DNA of 64,000 bases. Source: Symsagittifera roscoffensis (taxonomy: Eukaryota; Xenacoelomorpha; Acoela; Convolutidae). A program made the translations under genes and the position numbers. The stretch covers positions 57,916,759-57,980,758 of the forward strand of contig NC_087063.1 of NCBI RefSeq assembly GCF_963678635.1, read 5' to 3'. The notes beneath the pieces are model-generated. The model did no database searches. It saw only the letters and a list, made by a program, of their open reading frames with translations, and had not been told where the DNA came from. This document shows, piece after piece, positions 9,460-21,330 of the stretch (the stretch's first letter is position 1; every line of letters begins with the position of its first letter).

Positions 9460-11062
9460 CCCAAGACCTCCCAGTACTGTCCCAATATTTCTATGTACTG
9501 TGCCAAGACTTCCCTGGTGCTGTCCCAAGACTTCTAGGTGCTGTCCCAAGACTTCTAGGTACTGTCCCAAGACTTCTAGGTACTGTCCCAAGGCTTTCTG
9601 GTACTGTCCCAAGACTTTCTGGTTCTGTCCCAAGACTTTCTGGTACTGTCCCAAGACTGCCTGTCCCAAGACTGCCTGTCCCAAGACTGCCTGTCCCAAG
9701 ACTGCCTGTTCCAAGACTGCCTGTCTCAAGACTGCCTGTCCCAAGACTGCCTGTCCCAAGACAGCCTGTCCTAAGTCTGCCCTGTCCCAAGACTGCCATG
9801 TCCCAAGACTGCCTGACCCAAGACTGCCTGTCCCAAGACTGCCTGTCCCAAGACTGCCTGTCCCAAGACTAACGTCCCAAGACTGCCTGTCCCAAGACTG
9901 CCTGTCCCAAGACTGCCTGTGTCAAGACTGCCTGTCATGTCCCAAGACTGCCTGTCCCAAGACTGCCTGTCCCAAACTGCCTGTCCCTAGACTGCCTGTC
10001 CCAAGACTGCCTGTCCCAAGACTGCCTGTCCCAAGGATGCCTGTCCCAAGACTGCCTGTCCCAAGACTGCCCGTCCCAAGAATGCCTATCCCAAGACTGC
10101 CTGTCCCAAGACTGCCTGTCCCAAGACTGCCTGTCCCAAGACTGCCTGTCCCTAGACTGCCTGTCCCAAGACTGCCTTCCCAAGACTGCCTGTCCCAAGA
10201 CTGCCTTCCCAAGACTGCCTGTCCCAAGACTGCCTGTCCCAAGACTGCCTGTCCCAAGACTGCCTGTCCCAAGACTGCCTGTCCCAAGACTGCCTGTCCC
10301 AAGACTGCCTGTCCCAAGACTGCCTGTCCCAAGACTGCCCGTCCCAAGACTGCCTGTCCCAAGACTGCCTGTCCCAAGACTGCCTGTCCCAAGACTGCCT
10401 GTCCCAAGACTGCCTGTCCCAAGACTGCCTGTCCCAAGACTGCCTGTCCCAAGACTGCCTGTCCCAAGACTGCCTGTTCCAAGACTGCCTGTCTCAAGAC
10501 TGCCTGTCCCAAGACTGCCTGTCCCAAGACTGCCTGTCCCAAGACTGCCTGTCCCAAGAATGCCTGTCCCAAGACTGCCTGTCCCAAGACTGCCTGTCCC
10601 AAGACTGCCTGTCCCAAGACTGCCTGTCCCAAGACTGCCTGTCCCAAGAATGCCTGTCCCAAGACTGCATGTCCCAAGACTGCCTGTCCCAAGACTGCCT
10701 GTCCCAAGACTGCCTGTACCTATACTGCCTGTCCCAAGACTGCCTGTCCCAAGACTGCCTGTCCCAAGACTGCCTGTCCCAATACTGCCTGTCTCAAGAC
10801 TGCCTGTCCAAAGACTGCCTGTCCCAAGACTGACTGTCTCAAGACTGCCTGTCCCAAGACTGCCTGTCCCAAGACTGCCTGTCCCAAGACTGCCTGTTCC
10901 AAGACTGCCTGTCTCAAGACTGCCTGTCCCAAGACTGCCTGTCCCAAGACTGCCTGTCCCAAGACTGCCTGTCCCAAGACTGCCTGTCCCAAGACTGCCT
11001 GTCCCAAGACTGCCTGTCCCAAGACTGCCTGTCCCAAGACTGCCTGTCCCAAGACTGCCTTG
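9460..11062. repeat. large 15-bp minisatellite with a 21-bp variant block
   Basis: From about 9500 to 9655 the unit is 21 bp (GTACTGTCCCAAGACTTCTAG). From about 9657 to 11060 it is 15 bp (TGCCTGTCCCAAGAC), roughly 93 copies. Because the unit length is a multiple of three and contains no stop in any frame, long ORFs appear on both strands (pentapeptides such as CPKTA, LSQDC, GTGSL); several units lack two bases, so no frame is preserved and coding is unlikely. Variant pairs (TGTTCC next to TGTCTC) recur near 9710, 10478 and 10896, showing amplification in blocks. It lies in the 5' region of Gypsy A. Confidence 0.97.
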
Positions 11063-11946
11063 AACCACAGTACCTTGTACCACCACTTGAACTCTAGTAA
11101 AAATTTTCCCGAAAAACCCAACCTTACTGGCCAAAAGTTAGAATTACCGACCCCCTTGTATTTATTTCTTTTTAAAATTTTGGTGCAAGTTGAAACTCAA
11201 CTTGTTCTAGATGTCTTGTGATCACATGTTTGTTCAAAACCGATTAAAACTTCTTCACCAAAAGCGTCAAAATTTGAACAGAGAAAAAAATATATCGCTA
11301 AAAGCGACAAAAGAATATACCCACCTAAAATTTAAAGGTGACTTGTCTCAACCTCTTATCTAAACAACAACAACAAAAAAAATGTCTGATACCTGACTGC
11401 CACGCATTCTCCTCCCCCTTGCTAGCGATCTTATGGGGTATCACAAAAACTGTCTATGCCCGTTCCCTCCTCCCGATCCGACCAGGGTACCTACCTTAGT
11501 TCGATGTTGAATTTGGATATCCGCTTCTTATAATCAACGCGTGTAAGAATATAATGTAACTAAATCGACGATGCCGATCAATTAGTTACTCTAATGTGTC
11601 CCCCCTTTTTACACTGTACAACCACCAACCTCTAACCTAACCAGCCCCCCTTCTAACATCCCCCTCTCCAGCCCCCCTCTTAAGCCGAAAATTACCTTAA
11701 GCGCCGGGTGTTAAACCTCTCGAGAGAAAACCGTAGAACCTGTTTCCAGGCCTGCTTGAGTAAAAACGTTCCTCAAAACAGTGGGGTTCCGCTTATCCAA
11801 TTTTACACTTATCTCCTATAATGTAATAGGGGTTTTAACGATACCCATTTGACCGACTTGAGAGCACCCCCGTCCCCTCTTGCTGCTCTGATTCCGTGCT
11901 GGTTGTTTCCTTGACTTGTCCTGCACCTGATCACCAGCATCACTAT
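11063..11946. other. non-coding region upstream of Gypsy A
   Basis: No gene. It is C-rich on the plus strand near 11600-11690, with several CCCCCC runs. It probably belongs to the 5' untranslated or LTR part of Gypsy A, but lacks clear similarity to the matching region of copy B. Confidence 0.4.
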
Positions 11947-12137
11947 CCCACTTGGCTGGTCACCTGTTCCAGTCAATTCTCCTAATGGTCCAGCTAAGTC
12001 CCTGTGAACCACTTTTCCACTCGACTGGTCACCTGTTCCATTCAAGTCTCATAATGGTCCAGCTAAGTCCCTGTGAACCACTTTCCCACTCGACTGGTCA
12101 CCTGTTCCAGTCACGTCTCCTAATGGTCCAGCTAAGT
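11947..12137. repeat. 69-bp tandem repeat, 2.8 copies
   Basis: Units begin at 11947, 12016 and 12085 and share CTGGTCACCTGTTCCA and ATGGTCCAGCTAAGT. The last unit is incomplete. It lies in the 5' region of Gypsy A and has no coding meaning that I can see. Confidence 0.93.
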
Positions 12138-12199
12138 TGCAAGCTATCTGAAAACCCTTCACAACGCCCCACACTCGAGCACCTTTTCCGATTGCTGAA

Positions 12200-12565
12200 A
12201 TGATCGAAACGATCGGTCTTATAAAAAACAGTATGGGTATACTACTTAATTAAAATAAAGGTTTGTTCCTTTTTCTGTTCTTTTTCGGTTTTTCTTTCGC
12301 TTTTTGTCTTTTGCTCGTTTTTTCGTCCCCCCTAGTTACCCCCCTTACTCGGTTAGTTAAACCTCGTTCGGAGAGCGTACCAGGAAGTTTTCTCGAGTTT
12401 TCTTAAAAAGCTATCACGGTACAACCGGAAGGTTTATACGTTCCCCGCTGAACCGTACCACCGGTACTCTAGAATGTTCATGTAACGCGGAGCTGCGTCA
12501 ATTGGGTTCGACTCCGTAGTCATGATGTCGTAAAAACACCCAGGAGCGCCATAAAAACACTATGT
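12200..12565 (-). promoter_or_regulatory. possible 5' LTR edge of Gypsy A
   Basis: Read on the minus strand the block begins TGTAACATAGTGTTTTTATG, followed by GGCGCTCCTGGGTG and CATCATGAC. The same sequence begins the 5' regions of Gypsy B at about 51507 and of its duplicate at about 55009. TG at the start suits an LTR edge. A purine- and A-rich stretch follows near 12260-12320. The inner LTR end and the PBS are not resolved, so this is an inferred boundary. Confidence 0.4.
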
Positions 12566-13390
12566 TACAGCCGCCTACTTCGGTCACATATGAGGCTTAA
12601 GAGGAATAGACCCAATAACCATTGGCTCAAGAGTCAGGGACAATATCTCTCGTGTTTTTCTACCTCAAAACGGTCGGAGCCAATTCGGTTCGCTTGCGAC
12701 ATGAGACTAAAACCCGTTACATCTTAAAGGCCACTACCAAAATACCCCCCACTCTAGAAAATAAGAACGTCCCCATACTTAGGTCTCAAAATACGCAAAA
12801 TACACGAACGCCATTAAAAACAGGGTCGGAAAAATTCGCACAGTTACTTTTTTTAGACAGTGGAACTCTGATCCATTTCAGATGGATCAGCCTAAAACTC
12901 TCCTTATCTCAACATAACAGTCATAAAACATACTCAAGAAATTTAAATTGGGTACTCACATACCAGCACACTCAAGAATTGGAGTAACTAAATCGGTAAG
13001 CAACTCGAGAATTAAGTATGATAACTTGAGAAGTTCGTTACTAATTAATTTCAACAAAGGAAATAAGTTATGACTCAAGAATTGAAGTTTTTGTCTGAAC
13101 CATTGGGACACCCCAGCTGTCCACCTTTCCACTGAGGGTTCACTCTAGTTCAACTCGAATAAATGGACTCTCCTCCTGAAATCACTCCTTCTCCTATTTC
13201 AGGATAGGACGGCTCTACTCGCGTTTATTTTGTATCTGGAAAATGCGAATAGCAATTTCCCGCTGCTTTTTTGATTACTTTCGCGCAATTTAAATCGGTC
13301 GTTCTGATCTTTTTTTTCTGAGATTTTTAGTTTTCCCAAAATTACGTAGTTCGTGTTCCTCAAGGTCAAACTTCCAAATATGACCGACTG
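12566..13390. repeat. repeat R2, copy 1
   Basis: About 825 bp that match 58930-59810: CACATATGAGGC, CATTGGCTCAAGAGTCAGGGACA, AGCTGTCCACCTTTCCACT and AAGGTCAAACTTCCAAATATG occur in the same order and spacing. It lies between the LTR-like edge of Gypsy A and repeat R1. A short plus ORF (12622-12987) is not preserved in the other copy. It may be the untranslated end of the V-type element, because copy 2 lies just 3' of V2. Confidence 0.75.
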
Positions 13391-14300
13391 GCACAGATCA
13401 TCATCTCCATCGAAGATGAATCAACCCTTTCCTTTACTCCTAGCTTCTCATAATCTGAAAATGAATTTAGATGTTAAATGAATTCAGTTCAGGACATCTC
13501 AGGAAGGTTAAAGTTTATAAAGTACAGTTTTAGTTCACCTCCCGAGACCCCTCCGGATTATGGAATCCGTGGAAATAACGTCCTTATTTCTTTCAGGAGG
13601 GCTAAACACACCGTCCCAACACCCTTCCTTGTTCTCGGGATTCGCGTTGTAACGATTGTAGCGGCGGAAGCGTTTAAACTCGGAAGTGTTTTCGTTAGTT
13701 TTCTTCAGTCTCGATCACAATCTCCAATCACTGCTATTTTTCACGAGCTCTGTTGTTGTTCTCTCTGAGACTAATGGTTGTTGTGTTTTCGCCGTTTCAG
13801 TTGGTGCGACATCTCGACGTTGTCACGCGTCTTTCTGTTTGAACGAACTTTTAAAAATTAAATTGAAAGTCCAAAAAAAACCTTCCCTGTTTGTCAAAAT
13901 GAACGATTAAGACCTCTAATTTGTTGAAACCGTTAATCTTCTCACTCCAATGTCACAAAAAAATTTCGAATTGCATGTTCGTATATTCCTGTCGAATGTC
14001 ACGTACTCCCCGGACAGCCCGGTCAATGTCCTCATTGAGGCCCGTAGCCTTCATCAAATTGGTACAGTGCCATCGAACAGAATTTACAAAATGCATGAAA
14101 TCATTTCTATCCACGTCATATCGACTCACTTCAAAATACAAATGGCATCATACTACACTATTATAGCCAAACAAATTCTTTCACTTATCTGCATTTTCGA
14201 GGATATGACTTCAGATGAAACATTTTTTCTGACTTCTAACGTCTATGTCACGATTTAAAACTTTTTCTCCTAGGTTTAAAAAGCGTTGGGACGCAGGACG
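13391..14300. repeat. repeat R1, copy 1 (first ~320 bp missing)
   Basis: It starts abruptly within R1 at GATCATCATCTCCATCGAAG and ends near CGTTGGGACGCAGGACGGTC. Homologous to 18425-19660, 26510-28440 and 55010-56000. The CCGGATTC/GAATCCGG palindrome of the other copies is degraded here (near 13553). Small ORFs on both strands are not kept in frame across copies. Confidence 0.85.
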
Positions 14301-14849
14301 GTCCTGCCAACCAACACACTAAAATTATCCTACTGTGCTTCTTCCCTTCGGAAATTTAGTTGCTATTGGTCTTGAATTTTGAAACTAAGGAATTCGGTGG
14401 TTAGAAGGTACAATGAAATAATCTCCCTCTTCAAGAGATTACCCAAGCCTTTCATATCACCACAAAGTGATCAGTCGTCTTAGTTGATTAAAAACAATCG
14501 TGCAGGGTGGAATATTTAATATATTCTCCACTCAAGCCTTTCTAAATAAATAGTAAGTGTCTGTGAAGCCATCAACTAAAAACACAATGCAAATTTTCGA
14601 ATGCAACAAATTCTTTAATCTTCAAAAATCAATTAAAAGTTATCTCTTCAGTTTCAATTGCAGTCTTAGTTGTTTTGTTTCCCAATGGAGTTTTCCTCAC
14701 ACAAACAATTCTGAGTTTTAACATCTTCTCCTTCATTGGTTCTTTGTTTCTTTCTTTGTGTTCACTCTTTGTTTTTGTCGTTTAGAAGTTGTAAAATTTC
14801 TAAATTCTTCTGAATTTTCTTCTTCTGGATCTTGCTTTTGGGCTACTTG
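14301..14849. other. spacer between R1 and V fragment 1
   Basis: AT-rich, no gene. It repeats at about 19660-20050 and 28440-28968 (landmarks: CACCACAAAGTGATCAGTCGTCTT and CTCAAGCCTTTCTAA), so it is part of the R1-V unit, probably the 3' untranslated part of V. Confidence 0.6.
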
Positions 14850-15265
14850 TCAATGTTCCATCTCCTCCTCCTGCGACATTGACTCTGCACTTTCAGTCAC
14901 AGTGTCTTGCAACATGTCGGTAGGTATTCTGACGCTGTTGGAGGCAGTCCTCCAACACTTCTGCTCTTCTATTCTTTGCTTGCAACAAGGAAGAGGATCA
15001 ACTTTTTCTGACATTATCGCTAGTCTTACGCATTTCGGCACTGAAAGATTTGATCCACGATCGTTCTCGTACTTTTCACATCCACCGCTACGAAATGCAC
15101 TGGGTGTCTGCTCTTGCACATTGGAGCTAGTGTTGATCCCACTAAACATCGCGCTCCCGTCGGTCTACGATAGGTTTCACTCAGCTGGAGGTTCATTTCC
15201 GCCTCAATCGCTTCCCTCATCCTTCTAATATACTTTTGCTCGGTTTGCAAAACTCGCGGAAACTT
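14850..15265 (-). pseudogene. V-element polyprotein tail, fragment 1 (internal deletion)
   Basis: Two overlapping minus ORFs (14850-15149 and 15026-15250) match the tail of V1. Residues such as QKYI..REAIEAEMNLQLSE and YRRPTGAR join to CCKQRIEEQKCWRTASN after a deletion of roughly 0.9 kb relative to fragment 2. It abuts the 3' end of TMEM55-like copy A at about 15268. Unknown function. Confidence 0.7.
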
Positions 15266-17698
15266 CTAAATGACGACAAGCGTATCAAATTTGAGCTGAA
15301 TGAAACACCATGGCTGCTATGATCTTGATTCGGATCAGTACCTGTTACGTTTGACTCTATAGTGTTTGACACTTTGAAGCGGACGAAAGAGATAAGTTTA
15401 TATATACAAATACACAAGGATAAGAAAAAAAGGACATCTGCGACTCCCAGAACCTCTCTGAAATGAAACAGATGGTAGAAGAGCACTGATGCGACGAAGG
15501 ATGAAATTCCAAATATGATAAATAGAACCAGATAGATGAGCATCTTGCGCTGTCGGTATAATGGACCAATTGAGGACTGACGCTGCAGTGAGGACATCGT
15601 CCGCTTCCCGCCTCGCGCAATATGCCCAGGACGAATGTCTCCGTACAGTTTCCACAAAGCAGTCGATGACCAGTAGTCGGCTCTCGTCCTGTCTGTGGTC
15701 TGTTTGCGTGTAGATTATTAATCTTTCACAGAAAAATGGGTCTTTTCGACAGTTTTATTTCCCCCTTTTGGAAAAGAGAGAAGTTCGTAGAACACAAAGT
15801 TCACATATGCTTAAACTTTGAAATATATCGTTATAGGAGTGGCTATTCGTAATTAGATACCATAGGTCGGATAGTTAAATAGATCTCATGGATAGTTAAA
15901 TAAAACTAAGCCAACAGACAGTTAGAAAGGTGTTGATTCAATGATATATTTCCAAATTTGCGACATAAAAATATATGCAGGAAAAACTTCCATATATTCC
16001 TCATTTTCTAAAAGCTTGTTTGAGCATTTTAATTACAGACACGTCAGTTTGAAAAAATAACAAATACTTTTTCAATGGTTTGTAAAAAAACGATAATTCA
16101 TAGATCTCCACTCATTAATTTTTTACAATTAAATGCAAATTGAAAAATCAAAATATAGCCGACACTTGAAAAAGAGTCAAAGAATTTAATTTGACAAAAA
16201 ATTTACTTGCTTTTTTTAAAAAATATCTCAACTTTCGAAGAAAAAAATGGACCACATTAAAATTCTTAAGAATCAATTTTTTGATTGACGACTTTTCGAC
16301 AAAATTAACCCAATTTGAGCTCATTGGATAAAAAACTACATTTTTTCTGACAAATATTTTACTTAAGCTAGTTGGCTGAAACCTAATAAGAAAAAACACA
16401 TCTTCCATATCTCCACAAAAAAAAATTGAAAACATATTTATACACCGCTATTCTGTATATAGAAACATCGTACCCCGAATCATTCATTTCTTAATTTTGA
16501 CTGCGCTTGCATAGCTCAGAGAATTTTCGTACATGAACATCAGTTACGAAAATTCCATTGAGTTATCCCCTTTTTAAAATTATTGAATATTAGGGACTGT
16601 GCTCGTTACTAAATATCTTCAACAAACTGCCTGAAAATAATTGATTGCTACCTTTTTGCACTCTGGTCGTGGACATGCTATTTCCATCGCGGATTGTTTG
16701 GCCACTAATAGACAATTGCATGGACACCTCATAAATTTCTTTCCAATCGGCGGGTTCTTGATGGGTGTTGCTTCTCCACAGTAAGGACATCTCACCACAC
16801 TTTGATTAAGACGTCCTGTGGCTTTGAAATTCTCAAGACACACTTTGCACAATGTGAATGAGTCGAAATGCACTGTTTCTTTAGTAAAGATAAGTGGGTT
16901 TTCAGCCGGAACTACCTCGATCGAGAGCATTCTATTTCTGAACTTAGATCCACGATGACTATCCCCATCGAGTAGATAAACATCGTCATCGGAATTACCA
17001 AGTGATGGTCAATAAAAATTTTTAAGGTAAACCAAAGCTAAATTTAAAAATACAGTCAAAGCTAATTCTACAATATCAAAGAAGCATTTAAGAACTTATT
17101 CGTTTAGACTGCACAAAAAATGTCAGAGGCAAAACTTGGTTGAACTAAATTTTATTTTAAAATACATAAGTACTTTTGACTTCCTGACACGTTGTCGTGG
17201 AAAACTCTTCAGCTCAGTTAAAGATTTCATTGGCCACAATTTTAAAATGTGGTTTCGGTTTTCTCGGCCATACAGGGCATACGTTTAGAAAGTCAGCTTT
17301 ACACTAATATCTTACCTTTTGGATGATCAGACAAGAAGAAACTCCCTACTAATTGGTGCAACTTTACTTTCACTCTTTTGTTGACAATATATTAATAATT
17401 CATGACTAATGAAAGTTCGCTGCTTTTTCTTCAAAAATCATTGTGCAATCAGTAAAGGAAACTTCTAAAGAGCAAAACCATCACTTATACTCACTCAACG
17501 TAGCTATGTCACTGTTTTTCCTTGATCCTCAAAGGAGTCGTCTTCTCCTATTTCATTCACTAAGAAGGCATTGCAAGCTTCATCGTGCTCTGGAGGAGGT
17601 TCGGGTGACGCTGACGTCCGGGAGGTTTGTCGGGTTAGCTGATTTTCTGAGCCAACAAACGGAGGCTCACATGGCCTCGGATAATTTTCGGCCTCCAT
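15217..17698 (-). pseudogene. TMEM55/PIP4P-like gene, copy A (broken)
   Basis: Three exons on the minus strand: 17495-17698, about 16652-17020 and 15217-15722. Exon 1 encodes a Pro/Ser/Glu-rich cytosolic head with start MEAENYPRPCEP. Exon 2 has the Cys-rich region LCKVC ... [19 protein letters not shown] and CPCNCLL ... ACPRPECKK. Exon 3 has CGNCTETF-type and CPHC pairs, then two membrane helices. This order is that of TMEM55A/B (PIP4P), endolysosomal proteins reported as phosphatidylinositol-4,5-bisphosphate 4-phosphatases. Damage: a one-base loss near the end of exon 1, the exon-2 acceptor AG reads AA, a TGA near the start of exon 2, and a one-base loss in exon 3 next to the CPHC pair. The donor of exon 1 (GTGAGTATAAG) is intact. 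Confidence 0.82.
15723..16651 (-). other. large AT-rich intron of TMEM55-like copy A
   Basis: About 930 bp between exons 2 and 3. The donor side reads GTAGCAATCA after the CKK codons, and the acceptor side reads TTTCTGTGAAAG before the exon. It is very AT-rich, with runs of A and T that give chance ORFs such as 16148-16435. The corresponding intron is ~1070 bp in copy B and ~530 bp in copy C. Confidence 0.65.
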
Positions 17699-18424
17699 TA
17701 CACAACTCACGTCAATCTGGAAAAAAAACGCGATACTCTATATCCACAAAGTTCTATAAGGTTTTGAAAAAGAAAAGACCAGGGACCATGAAAAGGCCTT
17801 TATGAAATAAAACGCTCCGATTTAAATTCTGCGCTTTCTTGCATTAGAACAAATTACACGCAGAGGTGAAGCTGAGCCCCGAGCCACTTGCGATACAAAC
17901 AGGTGAAAGATAAAAAAACAGCATGACTCTCAAGAAGTAGCAGATATTTCGAGGAAAAACAAACTAGGAAAAAAATAAAAATGATATTTTTTCATGAACA
18001 AGAATAAAAGAAACTTTTAATTGCTATACACAATATATTTAATTACTATGCACAATATCAGTTAATTTTAAATACAGTCAGAATAGTTACTCATACATTT
18101 GCTTGAAATGGTTTAATCATGAAATAAAATGGGATAAAAAATAAGGACAATAAAATCATCAAAAGAGTGGAAAGTTCGAAATAAAAATTATAAATGCCCA
18201 GTCTTTAGTTTAGAAGCGCTATAAATTTCCAAATACACCAATGAAAACCGAACTCACGCCATGTATTTGTACGCATACATATAAGATTAGATTGCATTTC
18301 GGTAGCTAAGAACTTTTTCTTGAAGTTTGATTAGGTAATGTCAAAATTTTGTAATTTAATAGGCAACGAAATTCCTTTTGTAGACGTCGGATAAAAAAAA
18401 ACTCTATGAAGAGAGTAAGTTGAT
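17699..18424. other. upstream region of TMEM55-like copy A and intergenic DNA
   Basis: AT-rich, no gene. The part from 17699 to about 18400 is repeated with ~90% similarity at about 25733-26500. If the parental gene had its promoter here, the conserved segment just upstream of exon 1 (GGGACCATGAAAAGGCCTTTATGAAAT) is where to look. Confidence 0.5.
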
Positions 18425-19660
18425 CAAAATTCGCCCGGAAGTACATATCGACAGAAAATAAAGCTAGGTTGTAAAACGACTAGCTTGCGTCTAAACACAG
18501 CTCTACATGCTTTTCACCGTCTCTGCCAAAGCCAGTTCTTTTGGTGGTCTTACTTACATCGGGTCGACAAGAAAAAACGTTACTGTTCCCGGCTTCGATC
18601 AGAACGCTCTAATAAACTTAATTATATGCAAAAATAGTGAGCTCATGGCTGGGTCTCAGTATCCCCAGACCACGAGGTTACTCCTAAAAACAGGGCAATT
18701 AGTTATTTTTTATACTACTATTGTTTTTGCTCAGTGATAAAGATCATCATCTCCATCGAAGATGGATCAACCCTTTCCCATACTCATAGCTTCTAATAAT
18801 CTGAAAATGAATTTAGATGCTATATGATATCAGTTCCTTCAGAACAGCTCCATGCTGCTAAAACTCTATAAAATATAGTTTTAGTTCTCCTCCCGAGACC
18901 CCTCCGGATTCTGGAATCCGGGGAAATAACGTCCTTTTTTCTTTCAGGAAGGCTAAACACACCGTCCTAACACCCTTCCTTGTTCTCGGGATTGGCGTTG
19001 AAAAGATTGTAGCGGCACAATTGTTTCAACTCGGAATGGTTTTTGTCAGTTTTCTTCAGTCTCGATGACATTCTCCGTTCACTGCTATTTTTCACGAGTT
19101 CTGTTGTTGTTATCTGAGACTAACTGTTGTTGTGTTTTCGCCGTTTCAGTTGGTGCGAAATCTCGACGTTGCCACGCGTCTTTCTGTTTGAACGAACTTT
19201 TAAAAATTAAATTGAAAGTCCAAAAAAAAGCTTCCCTGTTTGTCAAAATGAACGATTAAGACCTCTAATTTGTTGAAACCGTTAATCATTCCTCTACAAT
19301 GTCACAATAAAATTTCGAATTCTGACTTTGCATGTTCGTATATTGTGGTCGAATGTCACATACTCCCCGGACAACCCGGTCAATGTCCTCATTGAGTCCC
19401 ATAGTCTTCATCAAAATAGTACAGTGCCATCGAACAGAATTTACAAAATGCATGAAATCACTTCTATCCACGTCATATCGACTCACTGCAAAATACAAAT
19501 GTCATCATACTACACTCTTATAGCCTTCCAAATTTTTTCATTTATCTGCATTTTCAAGGATATGACTTCAGATGAAACATTTTTTCTGATTTCTAACGTC
19601 TATGTCCCGATTTGAAACTTTTTCTCCTAGGTTTAAAAAGCGTTGGGACGCAGGACGGTC
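18425..19660. repeat. repeat R1, copy 2 (near full length)
   Basis: It starts TTCGCCCGGAAGTACATATC, contains CAGTATCCCCAGACCACGAGG and a perfect 18-bp palindrome CCGGATTCTGGAATCCGG at 18904-18921, and ends near GACGCAGGACGGTCCTGCC, which is itself a short inverted repeat. About 1.2 kb. In other copies the first bases read TGTAAC followed by the CGCCCGG start, which resembles a retroelement terminus, so R1 could be an LTR or terminal part of the V element. Confidence 0.85.
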
Positions 19661-20050
19661 CTGCCAACCAACCAACTAGAATTATCCTACTATGCTTCTT
19701 CCCTTCGGAAATTTAGTTGCTATTGGTCCTGAATATTAAAATTAGGGAACTCGGTGGCTAGAAGGTACAATGAAATAATCTCCCTCTTCAAAAGATTGCC
19801 CAAGCCTTTCATATCACCACAAAGTGATCAGTCGTCTTAGTTGATTAAAAACAATCATGCAGCTGGAATATTTAATATATTCTCCACTCAAGCCTTTCTA
19901 AGTAAATAGTAAGTGTCTGTAAAGCCACTAACTAAACTCACATTGCAAATATTCAAATGCAACAAATTCTTTAATCTTCAAAAAACAATTTAATGTTATC
20001 TGTTCAGTTTCAATTGCAATCTTTTCTTCTTTTTGCAACTTGTTTTTCGG
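19661..20050. other. spacer between R1 and V fragment 2
   Basis: Copy of the 14301-14849 spacer with a ~150-bp deletion near its distal end (the stretch with TCTTTGTTTCTTTC is absent). No gene. Confidence 0.55.
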
Positions 20051-21330
20051 CTATTTGTCAATGTTCCATCTCTTCCTCCTGGACATTGACTCTGCACTTT
20101 CAGTCCCAGTGTCTTGCAACATGTCGATAGGTATTCTGACGCTGTTGGAGGCAGTCCTCCAACACTTCTGCTCTTCTATTCTTTGCTTGCAACAAGGAAG
20201 AGGATCAACAGTAGTCTCTCTGTTTCGGCAGAAGCTGTTGTGGGGGCACAACGTCACGTTTCTCTCCAAGTCTTCCTTCAACATTTCTTCTCTTTCTCTC
20301 CCGTCACATTCACTTGTCCTAGACGTCCTTTTCACTGCGTTGGTCACTGCTTTTCGATGAGTTACAGAAGCTCGCTTGAAAGCTCCTGCTCCATTGTCCA
20401 GCTGATACTCACTGTACACTCTACTGTGCTTCGACATATATTTCTTGGCATACTCGTACAACCATGCAGTCATGATGGCTCTAAACCATGGCATCAGTCG
20501 TCATCTGGCCCGTATCTTTTTCACTTCCAACGGAATGTTCACGTTGTCTCACGTTGTTCACTTCCAACGGATTTTGCACGTTGTCTCAAAAAAATCTAAA
20601 TCTTTTAGACAATCCAATTCCTGCAATTGTTCTTTCGTAGGCGTCTCTTGTCTAATGTGCTCTTTTACATGAGCTTCGAGCCATCGTATCGCCATCATAA
20701 CTCTTATTATCGCTATCGTTAAGGGCTGTGATGAATCTGGGAAACCCATGGAGAGCAGCTCTCCACAGTCCCAGATCAACACCAGATTACTACGTCCGGG
20801 TTACCACCATGTTTGTAGCAAGCAATGGCAGGGGAACTTATCATGTCTCGACATGATGCTGCTTCAATTACGCTTTTTCCGACGCTTCCGGTAGTGGTTC
20901 CACTTCCATCATCACTCGGTGGAGTTCATATTTCTGATCTACTGCATTGTAATCTGTGACTGTTGACCCTTTCTGCTTCTGTCTTTCAAAGTCACTGAAG
21001 TTCTCACTAGCGTATCCCATGAACCTCTTTTCCAGTATCGATTCTAATTCTTCTTTGGTTCTCTCTGGAACTGCTGAGAACATCTTGCTTACGCATTTCG
21101 GCACTGAAAGGGCTTGATCCACGATCGTTCTCGTACTTATCACATTCACATACAAAATGCACTGGATGTCTGCTCTTGCACATTGGAGCTAATGTTGATC
21201 TCACTAAAAATCGCGCTCCCGTCGGTCGACGATAGCTTTCACTGAGCTGGATGTTCATTTCCGCCTCGATCGCTTCCCTCCACTTTCCAATATACTTTTG
21301 CTCGGTTTGGAAAACTCCAGGAAACTTCTA
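20051..21330 (-). pseudogene. V-element polyprotein tail, fragment 2
   Basis: Minus ORFs at 21007-21258, 20868-21155, 20558-20782 and 20051-20494 follow the tail of V1 in order: EAIEAEMNIQLSE, SYRRPTGAR, the GMGYASENFSDFERQKQK region, a long helix region (SQPLTIAIIRVMMAI), then MPWFRAIMTAWLY and a Cys/Arg-rich basic end (NSFCRNRE, CCKQRIEEQKCWR). Frames change several times. It shares the junction with the TMEM55-like copy B downstream of its stop. The product is unknown; see V1. Confidence 0.75.

Noticed and set aside
9500-11221. 573-codon plus-strand ORF of CPKTA repeats and its minus-strand counterparts
   Set aside because: All six frames are open because the 15-bp unit lacks stops; units with 2-bp losses shift the frame, so there is no sign of coding.
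12622-12987. 121-codon plus ORF in R2
   Set aside because: The other R2 copy (58928-59810) has stops and indels in this frame.
13950-14258. Plus ORF with NVTYSPDSPVNVLIE and minus ORF with RWHCTNLMKATGLNEDIDRAVRG, seen in four R1 copies
   Set aside because: Both strands are open in the same stretch and frames are not kept over the repeat; conservation reflects recent duplication.
16148-16435. 95-codon minus ORF in the TMEM55-like intron
   Set aside because: AT-rich Phe/Lys/Asn composition and absent in copies B and C.
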